NCBI RefSeq assembly: GCF_030247185.1
Contig: NC_080571.1
Span: 28,453,198 to 28,517,197 of the forward strand
Direction of reading: 5' to 3'
From: Malaya genurostris
Lineage: Eukaryota > Arthropoda > Insecta > Diptera > Culicidae
Length of the DNA stretch: 64,000 nucleotides
A program made the translations under genes and the position numbers. Positions 1-11,216 of this stretch are shown here, one piece after another; position 1 is the stretch's first letter, and each line of letters begins with the position of its first letter. Under the pieces are notes generated by a model. That model saw only the letters and a list, made by a program, of their open reading frames with translations. It was not told the origin of the DNA and did not search any database.

Positions 1-166
1 CATTGTGCTGACGGTGTCTCGTGCATTCATATCGGGAAACAATGAGACGACAGGTCCTCGATGTTGCTCTCGTGTGTCTTGTTTCGGGGAGAGTTGCTCA
101 GCAAATGATAGGAAAAGTGAACCATTCAACTTTTATATGGATGCTCTTGTATAGATACAGACATCT

Positions 167-612
167 CGCGTTCTGATTGGCTGGTGCTGTCATGGGTTAA
201 ATCAAACAGGTTTTTCAATAGTGTACTATTGAAAAACTTCAATATTGTTGTAATACACGTTCAAGTTGAATATTTTCGATTCTATTGGTAGTTAGATTAT
301 ATAAATCCTTCTACAGATCACTGAGCTATGAGCTTTCAAAATACGAGAAAGGCAAACGCGCCATATGAATTATCCTCTTTGATACTCGTTTATACCAAAC
401 ATTTCAGAAAAGTTTAATTGTGAACTATTTAAGAATGTGTCACACAACTGAAAGTTTTATCATAAAATTGTGATCATATTTCCGATGGCATGTAGCAAGA
501 ATTATGTTGATTCGTTAGATATAACAGGAGATATTCACGATCAAAAACTTATCACTCTCTCAGAGGGTAAATTTTGAAAAGGCGCCCCATAGTAAAGTAA
601 GTCGTATTCACG
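167..612 (+). repeat. Interspersed repeat family 1, copy A
   Basis: This segment is a close direct copy of 1626-2081 and an inverted copy of 2955-3420. It starts near a CCAAT-type sequence (GTTCTGATTGG) and passes through a short palindrome (TTTTTCAATAGTGTACTATTG). It ends in GTCGTATTCACGACA, the sequence that forms the terminus of the other copies. I see no coding potential; frames are closed by many stops. It is probably the terminal half of a non-autonomous DNA element whose other half is missing or outside the window. The bases left of 167 show nothing I can name. Confidence 0.7.
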
Positions 613-1395
613 ACAAAAAAACGCGTGATATGCACGAGAATAATCTCAAGCTGAAGGATGAAGAGGACTTTGGAAATGCGGTTCAAAGAGCACTTCGCAG
701 AAAAAACAAAAGCCTCTAAAGAACTTGAAAAGGGTTTACCATACCTTTTTAAATCAAAAGTAGCATGTATTTATCAGAGATCGTGAACTTTCTACAAATG
801 TCATAAAAATTTCAAGCCAATTAAGTTGAAAAATATATAACAACAATTCAATTTCTTTATTAAATCATGACCAAGGCAACAAATATTCCTGGCTTCTCAA
901 GTCGATACAACAGTTACTACCTGTCAGTAACTATGTTACCTGTATTATTCTACTTACATTACTATCACCCTCATTCTTGATTACGTCCGTATCGGCAGTA
1001 CGACGAACGGGTACTTTCGAACGAATACGAATAAGCCATTCTTATTTTCACTCGAATGAATTTGAATGCGACTCGTTTCCCACAAAATATTCAAATATCA
1101 GTAAACTTCTTCAAATAAATGCTAAACCTTGATGAAATCAGTCCAATTCTTGTGATTAACCATATGCGAAACGCTAGAATGTATGCCATTTTAGTTTCAA
1201 ACGAAACGTGTATTCGAACATCATTCGTACGAACGAAATGTCCCATTCCCGTTTACGGACGAATAGACGAAATGCCGTGGTTTCGATTCGTCAGTTTAAT
1301 GTTGCGAATCAACCATTCGAACACATTGAAAAAAGTTTAACCGATCTCTAACAAAATTGTTTTAGAATCTAAAGGTGATTTGTAATCATATTTCA
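613..1395. other. Gene-free stretch, no recognised feature
   Basis: AT-rich noncoding DNA between repeat copies A and B. A 73-codon open frame at 1119-1340 has no recognisable motif and ordinary AT-rich composition, so I treat it as chance. The last bases before 1396 (a GTGATT motif) resemble the 555-bp repeat further right, so the repeat may extend faintly leftward. Confidence 0.5.
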
Positions 1396-2085
1396 CTAAT
1401 GGGCGGTCCTAACGGCTATAAAAATAGCCGCATACAGAATTTTAATGTCGATTATTTCCTTTCGGATTTGCATAATTCATTGAAAGAAACTATCAATATG
1501 TTGTAGGGATTCGTTTCTAGCATTCACAAGGACCAAATTGAGGAACTCACTGCGATATTCACCACTTTTCGGAACATTTTTCCCGGACGATTTGTTGTAC
1601 AGCAGCAGATATTTTGTTCTCTTCCTTAGAACGCGTTCTGATTGGTTGGTGTTGACATGGATCAAATGAGACAGGTTTTTCAATAGTGTACTATTGAAAT
1701 ACTTCAATGCTTTTGCTATACACGTTTAAATTGAAAAATTTCGATTCTATTGGTAGTTAGATTATATAAATCCTTTCACAGATCACTGAGCTATGAGCTT
1801 TAAAAATACGAGAAAGGCAAACGCGCCTTATGAATTATCCTCTTTGATACTCGTTTATACCAAACATTTCAGAAAAGTTTAATTTTGAATTATTTGAGAC
1901 TATGTCACAGAACTGAAAATTTTATCATAAAATTGTGATCATATTTCCGATGGCATGTCGCAAGAATTATGTTGATTCATTAGATACAACAATAGATATT
2001 CACGATCAAAAACTTATCACTCTCTCACAGGGTAAATTTTGAAAAGGCACCCCATAGTAAAGTAAGTCGTATTCACGACAAAAGT
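1396..2085 (+). repeat. Interspersed repeat family 1, copy B (arm of a long inverted repeat)
   Basis: This copy contains the full module order: GGGCGGTCCTAACGG followed by CTATAAAAATAGCCG (TATA-like), ATTTGCAT (octamer-like), CCAAT-type CTGATTGG, a small palindrome, then the terminus GTCGTATTCACGACA. The same sequence recurs in reverse at 2955-3645, so 1396-3645 is a very large inverted repeat with about 870 bp between the arms. No protein is encoded. The TATA, octamer and CCAAT-like words are seen directly; a promoter role is only a guess. Confidence 0.75.
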
Positions 2086-2954
2086 TTGTACTAGCTTGGA
2101 TGTCTGTTCTCTGTGAGATATGAGATTGTATATATCATGTGAGATATGAGATTGTATATATATTGTAAGCTTTGTATGTGCATATAGAGCCGATTTGGAA
2201 CGATAGAGTCACAAAAAACAGATATACAGGCTCACATATGAACTGTGTGTAAAATTTTCTCAAACTTTATGGCGAACACTTGCAGATGTCACCACGATCG
2301 ACAAGAGGTGCCACCCAGATTTGGGTGCCGCTTTCACATGAGACACAATTTTTGGTGCAGCATTCACTTCATAACAGATTTTAGTTTTGATGTTGGTTAA
2401 AATGACAAGTTTGTTTTTGTTTTGTTCCGATTGAATTGTCGTATGATTTTTGTGACATGAAAAAGTTGCTTTTAACACTTAGAGAAATCGTGTGATAAGT
2501 GTTAAATTTGTTGTAGTTGGAACATTTCTATAACAGGCAGGAGAAATTTGTTATCGTTCCGGACGTAGTCGCATAGTCGAGTAGGTAGCAGGAGTGTTTT
2601 CAACGTTTGGCAAATTTGAAATTTTTACAGGATTTTGAAGTCTATCTGTTATTTGTTATAGAGTCTTAAACCTGCTTTATATATGTCCACAGACTAACAG
2701 ACATGACACTATGAGTAAATTATTATAAAAAATGTTTTCGTGATGCACTAGTTCCACCTATATTTAACTGCGCGAACTATTTACTAGCGGTACACACCTT
2801 GTGTTATGTAAAAGTTTTTTTACTAGCTGGTTCCCCCTCGCTTGTCAACACCGATCAGATGCTTGCAGGGATGCCTGATTTCATCAAACTTTGTGTAATA
2901 TTTGATAATTAAACTTCGCAATAAACTATGGGATTGCATTGATAATATATTTAT
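2086..2954. other. Spacer between inverted repeat arms
   Basis: Noncoding AT-rich DNA. A short tandem duplication of GAGATATGAGATTGTATATAT lies at about 2116-2162. No coding frame with a family signature, RNA gene or element end was recognised. Confidence 0.5.
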
Positions 2955-5783
2955 TGTCGTGAATACGACTTACTTTACTATGGGGTGCCTTTTCAAAATT
3001 TACCCTCTGAGAGAGTGATAAGTTTTTGATCGTGAATATCTCTTGTTGTATCTAACGAATCAACATAATTTTTGCTACATGCCATCGGAAATATGATCAC
3101 AATTTTATGATAAAATTTTCAGTTGTGTGACATAATCTCAAATAGTTCAAAATTAAACTTTTCTGAAATGTTTGGTATAAACGAGTATCAAAGAGGATAA
3201 TTCATATGGCGCGTTTGCCTTTCTCGTATTTTGAAAGCTCATAGCTCAGTGATCTGTGGAAGGATTTATATAATCTAACTACCAATAGAATCGAAATTTT
3301 TCAACTTAAACGTGTATAGCAAGAGCATTGAAGTATTTCAATAGTACACTATTGAAAAACCTATCTCATTTGACCCATGTCAACACCAGCCAATCAGAAC
3401 GCGTTCTGAGGAAGAGAAGAAAATAGCTGCTGCTGTACAACAAATCGTTCAAGAAAAATGTTTCCAAAAGTGGTGAATATCGTAGTGAGTTCCTCAATTT
3501 GGTCCTTCTGAATGCTAGAAACGAATCCCTACAGCATATTGATAGTCTCTTTCAATAAATTATGCAAATCCGAAATGAAATAATCGACATTGAAATTCTA
3601 TATGCGGCTATTTTTATAGCCGTTAGGACCGCCCATTAGTGAAAAAGCTACAAACGAAATCACATAAAAGGAAATCTCTTAACAAAAATTGAATCAGTTT
3701 GGATTCTATCGCCACTGCGAGCAGATGTGTTTTGTGTCGTCTGCACAGCTAGTTTCGCTTTCGACAAGAGCGATTACGTCACAGCTGCCAGTCATTTCGA
3801 TGGATGAAAAAGCAACGTTGGAGAGCATTATAAAAAATCAGCCGTTCTAATGGCTCTAAAATTTTTCTAAAGAACTATTAGGATTTGTTTTTCGCAAATC
3901 GCAGGTAATTATCCTCAGTTTAGTGCAAATCAAGAACAATTTGGTTAGATTTGTGCACTTTTCGCTGTGTGAAATTCACAGTAATCGAGATCAAGTGAAG
4001 CCTTTTTTTGCGAAAAATGTTCCGAGTTTAATATCGTAGAGAATTACGCAATTTGACCCTTCTGAATGTTGGAAATGAATCCCTACAGCATATTGATAGT
4101 TTTTTTTCAATAAATTATGCAAATCCGAAATGAAATAATCGACATTGAAATTCTATATGCGGCTATTTTTATAGCCGTTAGGACCGCCCATTAGTGAAAA
4201 AGCTACAAACGAAATCACACAAAAGGAAATCTCTTAACAAAAATTGAATCAGTTTGGATTCTATCGCCACTGCGAGCAGATGTGTTTTGTGTCGTCTGCA
4301 CAGCTAGTTTCGCTTTCGACAAGAGCGATTACGTCACAGCTGCCAGTCATTTCGATGGATGAAAAAGCAACGTTGGAGAGCATTATAAAAAATCAGCCGT
4401 TCTAATGGCTCTAAAATTTTTCTAAAGAACTATTAGGATTTGTTTTTCGCAAATCGCAGGTAATTATCCTCAGTTTAGTGCAAATCAAGAACAATTTGGT
4501 TAGATTTGTGCACTTTTCGCTGTGTGAAATTCACAGTAATCGAGATCAAGTGAAGCCTTTTTTTGCGAAAAATGTTCCGAGTTTAATATCGTAGAGAATT
4601 ACGCAATTTGACCCTTCTGAATGCTGGAAATGAATCCCTACAGCATATTGATAGTTTTTTTTCAATAAATTATGCAAATCCGAAATGAAATAATCGACAT
4701 AAAAATTCTGTATGCGGCTATTTTTATAGCCGTTAGGACCGCCCATTAGTGAAAAAGCTACAAACGAAATCACATAAAGGAAACTCTTAACAAAAATTGA
4801 ATCAGTTTGGATTCTATCGCCACTGCGAGCAGATGTGTTTTGTGTCGTCTGCACAGCTAGTTTCGCTTTCGACAAGAGCGATTACGTCACAGCTGCCAGT
4901 CATTTCGATGGATGAAAAAGCAACGTTGGAGAGCATTATAAAAAATCAGCCGTTCTAATGGCTCTAAAATTTTTCTAAAGAACTATTAGGATTTGTTTTT
5001 CGCAAACCGCAGGTAATTATCCTCAGTTTAGTGCAAATCAAGAACAATTTGGTTAGATTTGTGCACTTTTCGCTGTGTGAAATTCACAGTAATCGAGATC
5101 AAGTGAAGCTTTTTTTTGCGAAAATGTTCCGAGTTTAATATCGTAGAGAATTACGCAATTTGTCCCTTCTGAATGCTGGAAATGAATCCCTACAGCATAT
5201 TGATAGTTTTTTTTTTCAATAAATTTGCAAATGCGAAATAAAATAATCGACATTAATATTCTGTATGCGACTATTTTTATAGCCGTTAGGACCGCCCATT
5301 AGTGAAAATGCTACAAACGAAATCACGTAAAAGAAAGCTCCTAACAAAAATCTAATCAGTTTGGATTCTATCGCCAATGCGAGCAGATGTATTTTGTGCC
5401 GTTTGCAAAGCTAGTTTCGCTTCCGATAAGAGTGATTACGTCACAGCTGCCAGTCATTTCGATGGATGAATAAGCATCGTTGGAAAGCATTATAAAAAAT
5501 CAGCCGTTCTAATGGCTCTAAAAGTTTTCTGAAGAACTATTAGGATGTGTTGTTCGCAAATCGAAAGAAAATATCCTCAGTTTAGTGCAAATGTAGAACA
5601 GTTTGGTTAGATTCTTGCACTTTTCGCTGTGTGAAATTCACAGTAATCGAGATCAAGTGAAGCCTTCTTTGTTTTTGCGAAAAATGTGGAAAAGGGGAAT
5701 GCTTGCATAATTCATACAATTGATCAACTATTTGATATTCGGAAGTGTTAAGGAACATGTCATTTGTTTTCGTATTCACGACA
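2955..5783 (-). mobile_element. Composite non-autonomous element bounded by inverted TGTCGTGAATACGA
   Basis: The left edge reads TGTCGTGAATACGAC and the right edge reads TCGTATTCACGACA, giving a 14-bp terminal inverted repeat. Between them lie copy C of repeat family 1 (2955 to about 3645, inverted relative to A and B) and a 555-bp tandem array. There is no transposase. The matching termini at the ends of copies A and B (about 612 and 2081) suggest a mobile family whose end is this sequence. No clear target-site duplication was found, so the boundaries rest on the inverted ends only. Confidence 0.5.
3480..5690 (-). repeat. Tandem array of about four 555-bp units
   Basis: The marker CAATAAATT recurs at 3553, 4108, 4663 and 5218, a spacing of exactly 555 bp each time. 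The first units are nearly identical; the fourth is more diverged and ends raggedly near 5690. Read on the minus strand, each unit contains GGGCGGTCCTAACGG, a TATA-like CTATAAAAATAGCCG, an octamer-like ATTTGCAT and a CRE-like TGACGTAA. Open frames of 65-109 codons on the minus strand in this array are the same repeat read in different copies and are not genes. Confidence 0.9.
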
Positions 5784-6530
5784 TCCAGTTATGTCTCTGA
5801 CATTACCCACCCGCCTTTTTTTTTCTCAACTGCTCTCAACTCCCAATATCACCTTAAGGTCTGAGGACAGAGGGTCACGTGTTGAGTTTTAAATCTACCA
5901 CGTGGCTCGCTCAATTCCCTTTGCGCACCGTATTTCTCTTGTACTCTCTCGTATATTAGCAAACTGTACCGGGTTGCCAGCATACATTTTATTATTTTGA
6001 TAAGAAGTTTTATCACATTAATCTATCGTATGGGTTAGACACTACATGGATTCCAATGAACAATGAAAAAATATTCAATTTTCACAAAGATTGAATGTCT
6101 GTGTGTTTGGCAGCCTTGTCGAGCCAATTTTATTTCTCTCTCCTTTTTCAGAATGCTATCAGGAAACCAAAGCGAAAAAATGGCGGATGCATTGAAACTG
6201 ACTTTGTTTCACAGAAAAATACAAGACGCACGTGTGTGTGAGAGTGTGACAAAAATATGCATTCACTTTTCTCAGATGTTTCCCATCTCGTATTCTAATG
6301 ATTCCTATAACCGTAGAAATTGTTATAAATTGGGTTCCAAAACATTTTAATAGGGGTAAGCTTCGTTATGTGCTTAGGGCACATACATTATGTTTTAGTT
6401 TTTCTTCACATTTACGATAATTGCTAACCAAACGAATCGACTAACTATCGGCTAGACTGGCCCCCGGACTCTGGTTCAGGAAGTACCGGAAAAGTGGTAC
6501 AAAACTCCAAAATCGAAATTCTTATCTCGC
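5784..6530. other. Gene-free stretch, no recognised feature
   Basis: Noncoding. It includes a C/T-rich patch and a 95-codon open frame at 6063-6350 without recognisable motifs, which I regard as chance. Confidence 0.5.
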
Positions 6531-6544
6531 AAACTGAGCCTGTT

Positions 6545-7008
6545 TTTTTTTTTCATAAATACGTTTATTTCTTAAGGCGGTTTACATAAGTTTTTCTTCG
6601 CCGTAGCATCACTTTTACATAATATTCTTACCCTAATTTAATTCTAACATAGTCACAACGTTTTGAATTTATTAAAACATATTCTCTTATAGCTTAAATA
6701 TCATCTTAAGTAACTCGTCATTAATTATGAAATCTACTCGGAAATATTATTTGAACCAAACGATTACCTTCTATAAATTATAAAATAAGCTGTTTTTTTG
6801 ACATTTTGTTGATAATTTCATAAACTGTTTCGAGTTTGTTTGTATCATTACATAATTTTTATTCTAATTTAGCTATTGGTTGAACTCATGGACGCAGCTG
6901 GGATCAGAGCTAAGTCTTAAAAGGGGCCTTTATTAAATTGAAACTCCAATTTTCTTTATTAAATGATAAATAAGTTTCATGTATGAAAGGTCACGACAAG
7001 CAAGAATG
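6545..7008 (-). mobile_element. 5'-truncated I-type LINE copy (3' end only)
   Basis: Read on the minus strand this is the last part of LINE ORF2 (final residues CRDLSYMKLIYHLIKKIGVS), the 3' untranslated region and a poly(A) tail (poly-T at 6543-6553). It is roughly 97% identical by eye to the 3' end of the full LINE at 35408-43281, so it belongs to that subfamily. The insertion is framed by a direct repeat AAACTGAGCCTGTT at 6531-6544 and 7009-7022, the target-site duplication. It is a dead-on-arrival copy made by incomplete reverse transcription. Confidence 0.9.
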
Positions 7009-7139
7009 AAACTGAGCCTGTTAGTTAAACACTGATTTTGCAAATAACTTTTCACGATTTGGAAGCGTTGCTCTGGAGTTAACCCATTCATGATGATTTG
7101 CCAAACAATACCGAGTAGAGACGTCACTTTACACTGTCA

Positions 7140-7470
7140 AAACAACTTTCAGAGCTTTTTAATGTGGAACACATTTTTGTTTTCTATATAAGGGTGCCAA
7201 TCAGAAACTCAAGAAAAATACACGTAGAATTTTGTCAGGTTTTGAACCATTACAGCTCAGTCAATTTTGTATTAACTATTAATACTATGTCAGCATTTGA
7301 TTGGAAATTTTTCTACGTATTGATTTGAATGTTCATAGCCATGTTATTTTAATTGTATATCATTGAAATGTTGATTAACAGATAGCAGTGTCCTATTTTA
7401 TCTACAAAAAATCTCCGGCATACCGGATTTCCCTGTCATAGTCGACGGTTTTGAAGGAGTAAGTGATATA
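7140..7470 (+). repeat. Interspersed repeat family 2, inverted copy of 43310-43580
   Basis: Shared blocks include AATGTGGAACACATTTTT, AAATACACGTAGAA, and ACAGCTCAGTCAATTTTGTA, which occur here on the plus strand and at 43420-43560 on the minus strand. The copies are diverged, so this is an old noncoding family. No ends or duplications were recognised. Confidence 0.65.
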
Positions 7471-7483
7471 TCAAAGGGTAAGC

Positions 7484-7560
7484 ATCGCTCTGATTGGTCA
7501 ATTGATGCAAAAGCGAAACTGTTGGAAGCACGCGAAGCTATAAATATAAGCAAAATTATA
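7484..7560 (+). promoter_or_regulatory. Promoter-like CCAAT and TATA pair, no gene downstream
   Basis: An inverted CCAAT box (CTCTGATTGGTCAATTGATG) is followed about 40 bp later by GCTATAAATATAAGC, a strong TATA-like word. Spacing resembles a polymerase II core promoter such as those of arthropod histone genes. No coding frame follows on the plus strand, so this may be a promoter stranded in a repeat or simply chance in AT-rich DNA. Confidence 0.25.
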
Positions 7561-7899
7561 GCTAACGTTTCAGTACTACGCGTAGCATGCTAGAGGTAGG
7601 TTGTTGCTAGACAGCAAGACAAAAAGTGCCATTGAACGATTTGAAGCTTTAACTGGTATGCTCTGATCTTGTGTCATGCAAGATCGAATCTTATAAAACC
7701 GATACACTGAAGAAGGATGCAAATAGCATTCCGAAATACGTATCTGTATTATAACGTTTGATACACTTTCGGAAAAATAGTGACTGTGAAAATAGTGACT
7801 TTGTGAGAGTGTAATGACGTGATATAACATAGTGGAATTCAACGGTACAACAACAGTACTATTAGTGACAACATTCTACTAACAGCTCAAACAGAAATT

Positions 7900-9400
7900 T
7901 AGTTGTAGTTGTTTTTTTTGATAATCATTTATGCTTTGTTATACTTATTTCAAGTATTCTCTATCATTATTCGTTGTTTATTTTAACTTATTTCCATGTT
8001 TTATCATCAAAGTTCATTGTGTTTCAGTTATCTCGTCAGTTTTTCTATTCGAAATTCTTCTTTGTTTTTTTCCTTTTCTTGAATTCCGTTAACATTTTGC
8101 ATTTACATTCTTCGATTCTCTTCGGTCTGTTATTAGTCTCCTCTTTTACTATACTATTCCTAGTCCTTTCCCTAGCTTTGCGCGTTTTCTTGATATTAAT
8201 TTATCTTTTCTGATATTGTTTCCGTTTTCCCGATTATTCTTTTCTGATTTTTCTGTTATAGCGTTCCCTTCTACTTATTTTTTCTCTTCTTTTCTTACTC
8301 TTCCTATCCGCACATTTTTTGTTTTTTTTCTGCTCACTCATTTTGGGTAGGTGAATAGAAATCTCAACCCCACACATAAAGTGAAAAAGTAGTTCTAATC
8401 CAGGATTTTTCTACAAATAATCAATTTCTTATTTTGATACTTCCCATTTTATTTTTGTTTTGCCGTCCTTCTTTTAATTCTTCTTGAACATTAAACTAAA
8501 TTTTCATTCTCGTTCCCCTCTTCTATCGATACATTTAGTTTTTTGTGATTTTATTTTACTAGGGATTTTTGCTTTGCCTTTTTTTGATTTTTCAATTTAT
8601 TTTGTCATCTCTGCCGTTTAGTTTTTTTATAAGTTTTATAGAATTGCCATAAAGCCACGAAACAGTTTACATAAATTTTTATTAATTACAATAAAATAAA
8701 TCACAAATGTAAACATCTAGAATGGCAAAATTATAAAAAATGGGAAATGCCCAAACGATTAAACTTAACAATATTACATGACAAAAATTAAAAAGGTTTT
8801 AAAATATAAACAAACAACAATTTTGGTGAACTGCACGGAGATGAGTACGAAACGAAATACAAAAATAAGCATAAAAGATGTAAGCAAATAAACAGTAAAA
8901 TAAACTAACTAAAAAGAAGTTCAATTATTATAAACAAGATACCAGAAATCAGATTAACGTAATAAAATGGTAAGGTATATAATAAAATAGTAGACGAGTG
9001 AAAAAATCATAGAAATACCAAATAGGAAAACACATCTCTGAGCAAAATAGCAAAGACAACATGAAAATTAATAAGTGAATATTAGTACTAGTATATAAAA
9101 TACCTGCTTTATATCAGTAGACAAAATAACAAAATTAGTTAATCTGAAAACAGTACTCCTGAAATGCAGAAGCTTCGGTGTTTTGTCGGAACTTGCCTAC
9201 GATCCTGTTGATACAGCAAGAACTAGTGCAACAAAATCCAAAACTATTCACCCAGTTAATGCCTATATTCAGGGTACTACCTGTTCGAAGAACTAATTAA
9301 CACAGTCTGGCCAATTGTAAAAGCAAGACGGACAAGAAAACCATTCGTACAATCTCAGGTAGTTACGTAAACTAATAACCAATTTCCACCCAGGCATAAT
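7900..9400. other. Low-complexity T-rich then A-rich DNA
   Basis: From about 7900 to 8640 the plus strand is strongly T-rich with repeated TTTTCTT-type words. From 8640 to about 9130 it turns A-rich. No gene or RNA was seen. The T-rich part resembles 61380-62460 in style. If the exon at 9429-9515 is real, this stretch is the beginning of its first intron. Confidence 0.5.
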
Positions 9401-9428
9401 TTTCTTACAAAACATTCGAAATTCTTAC

Positions 9429-9515
9429 TTGAAACGGCAGTCGGCTCTGCTTAAGCTTTTTTCCAGCCGCTGAGGGGGACAGCTTGTTGTCGCCGATTGC
9501 GACCGATTCCATCAT
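9429..9515 (-). CDS. First coding exon of a gene continuing left; possible CAF-1 large subunit
   Basis: On the minus strand a double start (ATGATG at 9515) opens 29 codons ending in KKLKQSRLPFQ, followed directly by a good splice donor (CAA|GTAAGAAT; first intron base 9428). Composition is clearly less AT-rich than the surroundings. The motif K-x-x-Q-x-R-L-P-F resembles the PCNA-interaction motif near the N-terminus of chromatin assembly factor 1 large subunits (KKLxQARLPF in vertebrate CHAF1A), which deposit H3-H4 at replication forks. That identity is an inference from one short motif. No second exon is visible to the left, so the first intron would exceed 9.4 kb and carry the repeats at 1-8 kb. 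The upstream in-frame codons lack an ATG, so I chose 9515. Confidence 0.5.
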
Positions 9516-10080
9516 TACGACCCAGCGCAGTCGTCGAACTATAAGGTGTCCTTTAACCGGTTCCTTTCCTGTCTGGTTTTCCCTTTTTTCCTTCAACAGC
9601 AGGCAAGTTTCGTTAGCGACTTGTTATCGTTAGGTCTTCTTTTTCTTCCCGCAAGCAGGAAGCTCCCGTTACCTAGATCGGGCACAGCTGCCTTACTTTG
9701 AGCCTGGGACCACGGATAAAAAACGTCCCAAAACACTCGCAACTATTAAAACTCACAATCACGAACAGTCACTTCCGATCACCGAAGGAACAACGAATGC
9801 ACCGGTACACTTTGTTGTCGATATTTTGTCCACCTTTTCCGGATATTAGCGATTAATTTTTACCATTCACAAAACTGCGTGTTTTCACTTTGCACTGGTA
9901 CCGGACTGTGGAAGGAATCCTTGTTTGACAGTCGGAAAAGAGCGCGGATTTCAAAATAAACACTCGCGGATGAACTCTCGACTGCGAGTGAACACTTTTC
10001 TGGCTGGGCCGTTACACGCGTTTCCGATTGATAACGCTTCGGAATTAGAAAGAAAATGCAGAGGGCGGGCTTGTTTTTAT
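9516..10080 (-). promoter_or_regulatory. Putative 5' UTR and promoter of the left-running gene
   Basis: GC content rises relative to the flanks, typical of a 5' region. Read on the minus strand it holds purine-rich 5'-UTR-like sequence, short mirror-like words around 9960-9990 (ACTCGCG and CTGCGAG), and no long frame. The transcription start cannot be fixed from sequence alone. Confidence 0.35.
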
Positions 10081-10598
10081 GAAACTACATATCAGTCTAC
10101 GTTCAATTTACTCTTCCTCCGAGTTTAATTTGTTTTGCCGATATCTATTTGTATTAATCAATCAATGGAAAAAGATCGTTGCAAATCAAAACTATCTCTA
10201 TGTTCTCTAAATCTCGTTTTTCTTACTCTGCCCCTTATATGTCTCGCTTTATGATTTAAAAAATCGTTCAGAATTGGAAGTTTTAATGAATGACCCAATA
10301 TTCATTTATACTCAGTAACTTCTGCTAAACCATCTGACATGAATTTATTATGGGTATTAACGTTGTAATATAGTTTTGTATGGTGTTCCAATAACCTAGT
10401 GTAATACAAAAGTTTTATTTCGCGTAAAGTCACCTGGATTATTCTAAACAGCATACAAAGTTACTCTATATTCCATGGAACATACCATGTATTTTTTCCT
10501 ACCAAATATAATTTTGACCACTCTTATGCATTGTTCAATGTAAATATTGCACTCGTTGCTTCTCGTGCATATTGAATTTATGAATAGTCCAGATCAAT

Positions 10599-11216
10599 CC
10601 CACATTATCAGATCCGAATCGGCGAGAAATTTTCATTCGGAATTCCATGTGGAATTCCGAATCGATTCCACCTTCAGTGCAACATCCGATTTCGAATGAA
10701 TTTCGCCTAAAACCGGTTGATTCGGAAATTTGTCGGAAATGAGTGAGAAGATGCGGACTGAATTGTCAATTCGTTTTCTTCTTCTTCTTCTTTCCAGTTT
10801 TTTGTTTTCACGCTGATTTTTAGTTTATTTTTACATTAAAAAAATTATATAACTGATACATATAATTTTAAATCTTCAAATTTTTCGGATATACAGAACT
10901 AGTAAATAACCAATTCTTTTAGAATTACAGCATAAATTGTTGAATTTAGCAGGAAATGAATTAAAAAGTCCTACCTTAGTCAGCATCACCCATTCCTCTA
11001 GCTGGAGTGTAATAAAATGGCGTAAGTCACCTAACTTTTACACTAACACATTCGTAAAATGAGAGAAAACTCAATGATATTCATGCTGTCACTGTCAATC
11101 GGGTTGATCGAGCACCCTACCCAGGCGAAAAATCTAGCACTGAACCGAACGAGCACTGAAAAATCGAGTAGTCGAATAAGAATTCGTTACTCATTCCGTC
11201 ATTTCGATAATGTGGG
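10599..11216. mobile_element. Possible MITE with CCCACATTATC ends
   Basis: CCCACATTATC at 10599-10609 is matched in reverse by GATAATGTGGG at 11206-11216, and both sides are flanked by AT. The interior includes a small palindrome (CGGAATTCCATGTGGAATTCCG split at about 10638-10659) and no transposase. The 89-codon frame at 11059-11328 crosses the right end and is not a gene. The short inverted ends could be chance. Confidence 0.35.

Noticed and set aside
4546..4875. 109-codon minus-strand frame in the tandem array
   Set aside because: It is one unit of the 555-bp repeat; other units have stops in the same place, so it is not conserved.
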